A stretch of 64,000 bases of DNA, from assembly GCA_027605045.1 (NCBI GenBank), contig JAQFWX010000096.1, positions 1 to 64,000 of the forward strand, read 5' to 3'. The first letter of the stretch is position 1. Every line of letters begins with the position of its first letter. Origin of the DNA: Phallus indusiatus (Eukaryota > Basidiomycota > Agaricomycetes > Phallales > Phallaceae). The notes beneath the pieces are model-generated. The model saw only the letters and a program-made list of their open reading frames with translations. It did no database searches and was not told the origin of the DNA. Below, one piece after another: positions 38,099-47,474 of the stretch. The position numbers and the translations under genes were made by a program.

Positions 38099-38190
38099 GT
38101 TTGGGGGTTGGTAAAGTGGGATTTGAGCTTAGTCAGTTCTTAGAACGAGTCACATCTTTGGATGCGCATTGAATTTCAGCGGAGCACGCG
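38099..38190 (+). repeat. Duplicated divergent promoter with a remnant of an HTS1 start
   Basis: These bases match 51151-51237 closely, including the shared core AGAACGAGTCACATCTTTGG followed by ATGCGCATTG. At 51214 that ATG opens histidyl-tRNA synthetase. Here it stands at 38162, the same 64 bases from the siroheme synthase ATG as in the other copy, and leads into an Arg/Thr-rich short frame with no synthetase behind it. Similarity fades after GGAGCACG at about 38188. Confidence 0.75.
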
Positions 38191-39940
38191 AACAAATACC
38201 CGAATTACTACACAACACACTCGTTTTCACTTGAGCAGCGCGGCGGTCGTCTAGACGTCTAAGTTCCAAGCTCCAAGTCCCACCCCGGCGCACAACCTAC
38301 GGCCCATGGTCCTTTACTTAAAATTACTTATGATGAGATTGTATCGCATGCACCACCGTGCTTTCTACAGCCACCCGATACTCTCCCTTAGCCGGCTTAC
38401 GCTCAGTCCTGGATACATAGTGCTTTACCTACAGATCACTGTTATTAGAACAGACTTGCCCTGTCTTTAGGGTGACCGATGAGCAGCTCTCCCGTCTGTT
38501 CTCCACGGCCGGCTCAGGATTTTATCATTTCCTCTTCATCGTCCGATCTACACCCGCACACCCATCCCCCTTTTAAATCGTATATCTTGTGTAATTATAG
38601 ACCGGGGAAGAACGACTTAAAACGACGTAGTCCCAGGCTTTTTTGAGGAGGGCAAGCTTTACTCTGAACGGCTGCCCGGAACAAGACGAAGACAGCTCAC
38701 CCTCACAGCTACCCGGCCCTCTGTCTTGCGCTGAGCTATGATAGGTAAGTCGAACCTTTACCTCCATCTCTTATACGTTCCACTCCCTGTAAGGTGTACT
38801 GCCCTCGACTTTTGAACCACAAAAATTACAGATATTGTATTTATATCCAGAGTTTATATTCAGATTCTACATTTGAAACAAGAAGATATTCATACTCGTA
38901 ATCAAAAGAACAACTTGTCGCGTGAGCACAACAAAAAAAACACTCTTTTGTTTGGTACCTAACTTCTTCCTGAACCTGTACTATTTTTGTTTGAATCCGA
39001 GGTCTCCTGTTCCCTTCAGCATGCAATAACAAGGATAACGATGCGACAGCGACGACGTGCTATCTTGAACACAATTGCCAACGCTATGCCGACGTCTGAA
39101 ACACACTTGCGCGCTCTTCCCCCTGTCCCATTTATTAAACAGACGTGGTAGTATCACTGACAGAGCTGACAGCAGACGCACTCCAAAAAGACGGGGTATA
39201 CTAGTGATAGTCGAAGATGACTATACAGCATGTTGCCCATGCCCAGATCTATATCCATGTCTTAGGTCAGATACCGGTGCCGGCGGAACTCATCTCACTG
39301 TGGAGCGTTCATCTTCATCCCCCGGTTTAACCCCATACAACGACGTTGCTGATGATACCAGCAGTTTGATAGAAGTATTGTGATACTAGAATTTCACACA
39401 AAGCACGCTTGTGTTTTAATTATGATTCCCAAGACGTGGTTGTTCGTTCATTGTTCATTGTTGGTTCATGGCCAACAGGGGTGGTATATACTCGCGTTGG
39501 AAGGTACTGATCCAGAGTGGGCTAACCAGATCAATATGAATAACCTTATTAAACAAAGCATACTTTACAGTTCTTCCCATTTAGCATCGCTTTTGTTGAA
39601 GATCCTAACGCGCTTGACGAGGAAGGGTCTTTCATGTTCGCTTTCACCACCGTTAACGGCTTTTCATCTGACTCATAAGCAAAGATCTATCAACGCCGGT
39701 AATATCTTTATCGTTACTATAAACTTAAAAGTGGTTTCCCTGCAGCGACCTTCATGCGTATCTTCTGGAAGTAAAGGTCTTCGATTACCGGCCTGCGGCC
39801 TAGCAGGTGAGATTGAGCTACAGCAGAAACATAGTATGTATACATTTCAATCAATAATATATGAATAGTAATACCAAATTAATACGAACGAACAGTTCCT
39901 TCTCATCGCAGCAAAAGGGTTTTGATTATTGGTTCCTCCT
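38191..39940. other. Gene-poor region
   Basis: About 1.75 kb with no supportable gene. Open frames are short, lack motifs and run on both strands at once. The composition is mixed, with AT-rich patches at 38820-38920. It may hold relics of accessory sequence, but I see no clear repeat ends or RNA gene. Confidence 0.35.
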
Positions 39941-40097
39941 TTAGTTTCTCAGTCTCCAGATCATGACAGCCGAAATATCTGCAGCAAAGCGATCTATCAA
40001 AGAAGGAACTGAATAAATACGCGTAAAATATGGCAGAAAAAGAAAAAGTACCATCCGCTAATGGCGCAAACACTTCACATTCTTCTTCGCCCACCAT
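39941..40097 (-). CDS. Possible very small protein, 37 residues
   Basis: Tentative. ATG at 40097 opens MVGEEECEVFAPLAD; a 43 base GT-AG intron (40051-40009) would join it in frame to VPSLIDRFAADISAVMIWRLRN and a TAA at 39941-39943. The result would be acidic first, then an amphipathic helix. I do not recognise it. The intron is shorter than most here, and chance is possible. Confidence 0.22.
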
Positions 40098-40469
40098 CAG
40101 CTTATCCCACCCGCTGAATTTCCGCTCGGGGCGCTTCAGTTAGATCATTCTTTCGTGTCCATCTTCATACTACATCAATGGGGCGAAATTTATTTAGTCA
40201 GTGGCGTGTCTTTTTCTTCGTATAAAGAAAATGGATCTCTTACTACAACGTTGGTGTCAGCTGAACCACAATCGGCATCAGCGAACGCTTTCGCAACGTC
40301 AGATATAAACCTCAGACGAGTCCATATTTTCCCAATTCGGCACAAAATATCTTTGCATATCATTTTTTCACTTCTTATCGACTTTTAATCATCTCAGATG
40401 ACCTGTTTTCCTCGAAAAAGAACATACGGACACACGTCATTCCTTAGCCTCCTGCACAAACAGTTGGCT

Positions 40470-40808
40470 CTATGACTGATGATACTCTGGACGCTGAACG
40501 TAACGCCCCGTCATTTCCTGGTCCGTCGAAATCATTGATCCGTCCAGGGCTTCTGCAAATCTTGCCATGAATTGTTCGCAAAAAGGCACATATGTATGCC
40601 ATCTTCCGAGAGTTTGTTCGAGGAGGAAGAACGAACGAACGTTTTGAATGGGTCTGAGGTTAATGAAGGTGTCGATGTTTCCGTGACGTTGAAACCTCGC
40701 AAGTGCGAAAACATCTGTTTTTGCAAGAGATGGGAGGTCGAGCTGCTCGTGAAGAAAGCAAATGTCCAGGAATGTAGGAAACATCGACATTTCGTCTAAT
40801 GATAACAT
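40470..40808 (-). CDS. Hypothetical protein, about 112 residues
   Basis: An open frame with protein-like composition: FLDICFLHEQLDLPSLAKTD, then INLRPIQNVRSFFLLEQTLG and VPFCEQFMARFAEALDG. No domain is recognised. A TTAG acceptor at 40799-40796 and possible coding sequence upstream near 40850-40920 (GRLIIIKLVEKETGRRRAK) suggest it could be the last exon of a longer gene. However, I could not join the two in one frame. It could be a relic in this gene-poor stretch. Confidence 0.35.
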   Translation of the reverse strand: MLSLDEMSMFPTFLDICFLHEQLDLPSLAKTDVFALARFQRHGNIDTFINLRPIQNVRSFFLLEQTLGRWHTYVPFCEQFMARFAEALDGSMISTDQEMTGRYVQRPEYHQS

Positions 40809-41357
40809 AGAAAAAGAGCTAGTGAAGAGATCATAATACTCACGATTTCGCCCTTCGCCGGCCGGTTTCTTTTTCTACTAGCTTAATGATTATAAGGCGT
40901 CCTGGAGTTGCATCTTTTCGACGCTAGGAGATCTTCTTCAGCTTTTGGATACCTGTTTATCTCCAACAGTGACAACACTCCTAGCTGGAACCGCTTGAAG
41001 ACGGGTGTGCACTGTATTGCTTGTGTGCGGCAGCCATCGTCGTATCATGCGCTGAACGACTCGGATGGTGTGTACGCGCTCATCCGGTGAACGCCGGGCA
41101 TTTTGGTTTTTGGTGGATACTATAATGTAATTCGACTAAGAATGTAATTTTGAGGCTCAATTTTATGACCGAAATTTCATGTGTTTTCAGGCCCCTGAAC
41201 ACCCGGAATAATATATATTTATTATAATATGCTACTCCAACTTGAAAGTTGAAGCTTGAAGACGTTGAAGCGTTAATTCGTGTGGAAATAAACGTTGAAA
41301 GTACAAATTGTATTGTATTCGATTCTTTATACAAATTACATTTATTGTGAATTCATT
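40809..41357. other. Spacer, AT-rich
   Basis: No supported gene. AT-rich at 41100-41357; probably the 3' flank of the NLR-like gene. An inverted-looking patch of short AT words around 41210-41225 is not convincing as a repeat. Confidence 0.35.
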
Positions 41358-43049
41358 TTAGTTGTTTCCGGATTTACATTTTGTCCAATCAGAACCATGT
41401 ACAAAATTTGTGAAATTTAGTTTTGCAATATTCCGATGTGGCATATGCATTACGCATGGAAACCAAAACTCTTGTTCCGTTTTTGGTAGAATCGAGAACC
41501 CCTGTTGCGTTTTTGGTAGAATCCGTTTCGTTTTTGGTGGAATCCAAAACAAAAGCTCGCCCTGCAGACCTAACACCCAGCCGCGATAATTCACTTCAGT
41601 GAAAGCGGGAAGTGAAGCTTTTTCCACGCCATTAATGCATAATCCAATGTCTCCGTCGTGGACGATATCGATGTTCTGTTTCTTTAGTGAATCACATTGA
41701 ATGTAAGTGATACCGAACTCACCCCTCAATGCCGGAATTATTGATGGCGAACAATGAAGGAGCGCCGTTGTACAAAGTAGACATCGTCTCATATGTACCC
41801 AAGTCCCAGACATAACATGGCGAATAGAAAGATATAACTACCAGACACCTTTTGCTTAAAGCTAAGGTTTCACTATATTCTGAGGGCGGGCATCGAATTG
41901 TTTTGGTGACCATGTTTTTGGATTGTATGTCCCAGATATCTAAGAACCGCCCCCATTTCTCCTCACCGGACTTTATTATAATACATTTTGAGTCGTTGGA
42001 GAACCAAAGGAGCCTGGCCAGTTGATCTAAAGATGGACCAGTGATCAATGTTTCGGTGTCCACGTCGAAGAGTTTAATTTCGCCGTCATCGATCCATGCC
42101 ATATACTTCCCATCGAGGGATTTCTCTCTGTGAAAACATTCAGTTGAGAATGAAATTGAGCCCACTCTTGCTCCCGTCGGCTCCAATATATAGACACCTT
42201 TGTTTGACATGTATATGACATGTTTCTCGTTGACAGAAATAGCATACGGGTAGGAGTCGGACGTAAAAAAAAATGCCTCCCCTACTCTACCACCCGATTC
42301 GCAATCCCGAATTTCTGCTTCATGATCATAAATGACAGCAAATCGGGTACCTCGCACGGGGTGAAGGCGTCGTACTTCAGATGAATACTCGATTGGCCCA
42401 CAAATCAATTTTCGGGTACAAGTGTCCCATATATTAATGATTCTTTTGTGTGCAGAGATAAGATAACTGTCCAAACACAAGAGTTTGCGATCGGCGACTG
42501 AACGGACTGATCCATCTACAACGATTTCGCCTTCTTTGTCGCCCCAGAGACAGAGTCCGCGGCTACTGATGTATGCCACACGCACGGTTTCCTCGTCAGG
42601 AGAAACACTGACACCCCAGTATTCAAGTTTAGTTTCAAAGATAATTGTGTTTATTGTTGTAATATCCGAGATCCGGAGGTAGTATTCCTCGAGCTTCGCA
42701 TCATACCGAAGAATAAGACATGAACCCCGTAGCCAACCTTCGGACACACTTTGAATTTTAGGGCTGTGCAGATGATTTGGTTCTATGGATTTATCCCATT
42801 GTCGAACGTAGAGTGTATTGTCCGCACGCAGTGCAATTGATCGGGAATCATGTGAGAACCCTAAACACTGAATGCCTTCGTCTCCATAGGATCGACTGAT
42901 TAATTCGATTAATCCTCCCGTAGACACACTCCAAATCAAGTACATATTGTTGGAGGTAGCAAGGACATATTGATCATCGGAGGAAAGGCAAGGACCACTG
43001 TGGATATCCTCCTCGTGTCGAATTTCGGTGAGTTTAGTGTTTTTCCATA
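41358..43049 (-). pseudogene. WD40 C-terminal half of the NLR-like gene, cut off by a mobile element
   Basis: This holds the last WD40 blades of the gene that begins at 47474. Repeats include CLSSDDQYVLATSNNMYLIW, CLGFSHDSRSIALRADNTLY, LISAHKRIINIWDTCTRKLI and LLWFSNDSKCIIIKSG. It ends with the family's closing blade, YRGWVLGLQGELLFWIPP. The open frame from 41719 runs without a stop into the element at 43050. Reading across the insertion site, minus element and one TA, joins VIWDL directly to WKNTKLTEI in frame. A last intron near 41700-41718 leads to the final exon, though the phase there is not clean. On its own this half lacks a start, so it is probably non-functional unless the element is spliced out. 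Confidence 0.65.
41477..41545 (-). repeat. Short degenerate tandem repeat in the NLR tail
   Basis: Three copies of a unit around GTTTTTGGTAGAATC (+ strand) lie in the last coding exon. In protein they read PPKTKR, ILPKTQQ, ILPKTEQ. The first copy overlaps the normal end of the propeller, so the tail looks like a local expansion from it. Confidence 0.6.
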
Positions 43050-43722
43050 CAGTGGCGCGCAAAAAGAATGCACGGGATGTAAGGTGCAATATCTCACAGT
43101 AGAATAATCGGGTGACAAATGTATGAATATGCGATTGTAGATAACCCTTTTAAGAATTTTTTGAGCATACAAATTGATATTTAATGCTTGCAATTTATAG
43201 AGGTGTGAATGATTTAAGAAAAACCCCAAAACTAACTCTCTCTAGGACATTTTTTTTATATATATAAATGCCCATATTGTACTTTAAAATGTTCTCTTTT
43301 ATTTTGACTTAGTAACCATGTGCTGAATTGCACTTCCCGGAGAGGTATGAGGGTCGCAATTTAGCCATTTTGGCCTAAAATGGCCTAAAATGGGCGGCTT
43401 TACCCCTTAGAGGGGTTACTAAAAGCTTCATACCTCCTCAAGGAAAAGGAATTAGCTCATGGTCCTCAGCCAAAAGTTGTAGTGAAGATGTTAAAATATA
43501 AAACTAGTTCATCCCCAAGTGACAAAAAACATTCCTAAAAAATTTCAGGTAAAAGATTTTCATAAAAGCTTGATTATTTCTCTCAAACTTAAAATTCAGG
43601 CATGGGTTTATATACTCAAAATAAGCTTACGAGCACTCTCTACAATTTATATTATAAGCACTTTATTGTTAGAGCAACATAGTACAAAATAAGTGGGCAT
43701 GCATTCTTTTTGCGCGCCACTG
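43050..43722. mobile_element. Tc1/mariner-type MITE inserted in the NLR-like gene
   Basis: The left end starts CAGTGGCGCGCAAAAAGAAT at 43050 and the right end is its reverse complement, ending at 43722. The terminal inverted repeats match perfectly over 23 bases. TA stands on both sides (43048-43049 and 43723-43724), the target duplication of the Tc1/mariner group. At 673 bases with no transposase-like frame it must be non-autonomous. Inside is a second inverted arrangement around 43339-43440: GGAGAGGTATGAGG facing CTTCATACCTCCTC, a CCCCTTAGAGGGG hairpin, and a doubled GGCCTAAAAT. The superfamily is inferred from TA and CAGTG ends. Confidence 0.88.
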
Positions 43723-46700
43723 TAAATCCCATATCACTATTGTGGTACTGTCTGGTTGGAATGCGATGTAGTTGTCAGTGAGTTCCGGAGTCCCACGCCG
43801 GCGAGGTATGACATGGTGCTGCAGTTGATTTCCAGTATCCCATATATACACTTCGTCCTTATCGGAGTTACAAACGGCAATCCAGTTTCCGTTGGGAGAA
43901 ATCGCGCAGCACCAGTACTCGTCACCGTCGAAGTGTTTAATAATCCGACGACTTGTTCGATCGAATACGAGTATGCCCCCAAATCGCCAGATTATGAAGC
44001 GCCCGTTCGAAGATATGGTGCACTGAATATACCGATTATCATGATCGACTATCCCATATCTTTCTATTCTCGCTTCCTTTTTCGCCACATTCCAAACTAG
44101 GATATCACCATTGCAAAAACAACAATAAACCAATTCACCATCAAAGGAATATACGACATCATGGATCTCTATAGCATCCTCTCGCGGCTCCCAATAAGCA
44201 TAAACAAGGCGTTCCCCTGTTATATAGTCCCGTAGTGAAAATTCGCCAGAAAAAGATCCAGTTGCGATATATGTGTCTTTCGGAGAAAAAGCAACCTTGG
44301 GAAGTGACGTCTGCGCGATACCGATTGTGCGTGAAAAACTGACAGGTTGGCCAATGTCGAACGCGAATAGTCCAGGATACCTTTCAAGATACCTTTTGGA
44401 CACAAATGAGTCACGAGGAGCAAAGGGAAGGACAGAAAGATAAAGGTGCGGCGTGCTCTCCATCATTACGCCTCCGAAATCAACTCCGAACCTCCATGTA
44501 TCCATTGCATCCGCAGCCAAGTCACCATCCACATCCTATTACTTGATTCAGCTATTAAATATCCAGCAAATAAACGATCACCCACTTTACACCAATCCGC
44601 TATTTCTCGCATTGCCACGGAACCTCGATCAACTGCACCTAGCAAACTGAGCACTTCAAAATAGTACAGCAATTTGTCGTCCATCAATCTCCGGACTTCA
44701 TGAATGAGTTCTCCGCTAACAGGAGAGTATCGGAGATGGAAAGCCCAAAAACGACATGAATACGACAAATGAAACGGGATGGCCTTCTTGACACGTTTAT
44801 TGAAATTAGGCACCTGTTGATTGCGCCGGTGTGATGTCTCGAGCTCACAGATATTGAAACAGAGCATTCGATTCATCAGTCCAAGACAGCCAAGTGTCAT
44901 CTGAGTTTGGTTTGACGTGTCGATAAAATACTCGTTTATTTCTTCGGCGTTTTTTTTGGAAGTGAAAAAATCGAATAAAGAGGTATGAACAGGTCGCACT
45001 GGAGTAAACGAGTTATGAACGCCAACAAAAAAAGAACCGAATGGAGTGAGTATTAACTCGATATCTTTAATATCATCAAAGATCTCTTGTAACGCCTTTA
45101 TTGACAGAGGTACCCGCGCAGTTATAATCGCGCCTACGATCACCTTGAACTCTTCGAGAAAGTCACTGTCCTTGGCTTCCGACTGATTTAAGATGATTTG
45201 ACGATATAGTCCGTATAATGATGAAGACGAGTTCGAGATACAGGCTTCCCATTTCTTTTTTATAAGTTGCGAACGCGTGATGGTAGGATTTATGAACTGG
45301 CAGGCCGTCTGTGCCCATTGGAAAAGACCTTCCGCGCGCTTCGCTAATATGTCGCGCCAATCTGGCCTGATCTTGTCCAAGATTGACGATATTGGGGCGA
45401 GATAATCTGAGACATAGGCTTGTATATCACAACGTGTTTCCTCCGTGTCAATATCGCCCATCCGTTTACATGGAATCTGGAAGTTTCGGCATTGGTCCTC
45501 AATGTCTTGTTCCGGGCGAGTGGTAACAATCATACGATAATTCTTCGGGAGTTTGGTCCATTCATTAAGGAGAATTCCCAGGATTTCCCTGCGTTCTTGA
45601 CGGTCTCCACTTTCGTCCAATGCATCAACGACAATCACTATGGGTCCAATATCGGTTGCCATGTTTTGGGAAGGCTTGATAATAAGTTCGTTAAATTGTG
45701 TTCTGACATCCTCCTTCTTCCGAACATCAGAGTCATTTCCAATAATCTTTACCAATTCTTTCCGCCACATGATGTCGCCGTCAGCCAAGTTGCGAGATAT
45801 AGTGCTAAAGAGACGATTGCGCCTGTCAGCATAGCTTCGACTGAAACAGAACATGGACCCAAGTCGATTGTGTTCTTTAAGCATTTTGGCGATGGTATGT
45901 GCTATTGCGGATTTTCCTATTCCGGCTTGTCCACTAAGCACAAGTATCTGCATCGATGAGTCCTTAGTGGCCCAATCGAATATCTCCTGGATCAGCCTTT
46001 GTCGGGTCCCCGGTAAGCATTCTTTATTTGGGAAATACCCAGCACGAAAATCGTAGGGCATTTCTTCAAGTAATGTATGTTCATCTGGTGGAACAAGGTC
46101 ATAAATCGATAGTAATGTTAGTAACTTTGATGATTCACATACGATGTTCAATGATTTCCCCAGATACACGAAGTGTTATAATGCCCGTTTCAAGGTTAAC
46201 CGAATCCGTCATCACCTTGATGAGGTGATCAAGTTTGTCATTGAAAGCTTGAATCTTGGCATCCACGCTCCCGTCAATTGCCTTGGCCATGTTGTTGGCT
46301 AGAGTTTTAACGTCAGACTTGATTTCACAAACAGATGATATTGAGAAAGACACAACCTGTACTTTCCGTACCGTACGCTTTGAGAAAGTATGCGCATTCA
46401 ATGGTTTGTTGAACAAGCGTGGAAAGCATTGTAGACCAGCGGGTGGTAGACCTGGCTGTAGACTGGATCGCAGTAAGCTTGCAGAGCCATTCCACATCCG
46501 TGATGTATTCGAAAATGTCTTTCAGTTTTTCGCATAACTGGATGACTTTGTCATCACGATTTTTTTTCGCGATAATAGTCTTGCAAAATCAATCAATACA
46601 GTGTTTGATAGAAAAAGAGCGTGCTTTTACCTTTGGAATAATAGATAGAACACTCCATGCTACCTGCACATATATGTTGATCTAGAAAAGGTTTAGAGAA

Positions 46701-47474
46701 GAATAAAGGTGGTATGCTTGATGACGAAACTACCTCGGAAACACTATCCATCACTTTCATAAAAGCCTGGAATGTGTCAAGAAATGACATCCAGGTTCCC
46801 TCATTATCATTGTAAACTTGTGCCACAGAACTGATAGCGTTGGCCGCCTCGGCTGGGGCATTTGAAGTCGGTAAACTTGCCAATTCTGTTGATGCTTTTT
46901 CGATCACTCCCGAAACGACTTCAAGTCCAAATATTCTTTCGATATTGAATGTTAATTGGCATTCGTTGACGACATCCAAATTGCATAGACCTAAATCGTA
47001 TATAAATACAAGACTAACGGCAGTGTTTTACAACACATCACCAACCAAAATCGTCTTGTTGTTTGAGTAGGTCAATGGCCCGACGGTGTTCGCACGAGCC
47101 AACTGTAATATTCTTTATGACTCGCTTACTCTGGACAATAAACGTCAGAGTCTCGTCAGTGGTGTCACCGGCACTATATCGCGGATGTAAGATAACAGTT
47201 GAAGGTTTTAATCCCTAACATACAAAATGAAGGGCTCGTTCCAGGTTATGCGATTGTTGTCCTGATCGCTTATCCCAACTGCTCTCTGTATGTCGGTTGC
47301 CGCCTTGCCGATACACTTGATCTTTATTTCGAGCTTGGGATCTCCTTTCCATGAGATCGGAGGATTAAGCAAGCGAATATCTTTAATTAGAAGGGATGAG
47401 ATGAGTGAGCGGGGAATCTTTAATCAGAGAATGAATTTACTGGATATTTTTATGCCTTGCGTCGAAACAACCAT
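43669..47474 (-). CDS. NLR-like STAND protein: C2-like, NACHT, WD40 (3' end disrupted)
   Basis: Signalling ATPase of the kind fungi use in non-self recognition and programmed cell death. My model starts at ATG 47474 (MVVSTQGIKIS). It continues with a C2-like N-terminus (LEIKIKCIGKAATDIQRAVG, ITWNEPFIL), then a helical region (46979-46140). The NACHT domain has Walker A ILVLSGQAGIGKSAIAHTIA near 45945, Walker B IVIVVDALDE near 45630 and sensor-like RMIVTTRPEQD. A winged-helix-like part follows, then WD40 blades from about 44500. The frame slips by one base near 44530: the NACHT frame runs to a stop at 44466 while the WD40 frame is open from 44532. The WD40 frame then enters the element at 43722 and stops at 43669. 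Both defects suggest a disabled allele; NACHT motifs themselves are intact. Confidence 0.72.

Noticed and set aside
40198..40225. CAGTGGCGTGTCTTTTT resembling the end of the MITE
   Set aside because: Only the first eight bases agree with the element end, and no partner inverted repeat or TA pair was found nearby.
43369..43420. Palindromic words around CCCCTTAGAGGGG as a transcription terminator
   Set aside because: They lie inside the mobile element and make more sense as its internal structure; hairpin terminators are not expected in a fungal nuclear genome.
45420..45959. 179-codon + strand frame
   Set aside because: It is antisense to the NACHT domain, which has Walker A and B motifs on the minus strand.
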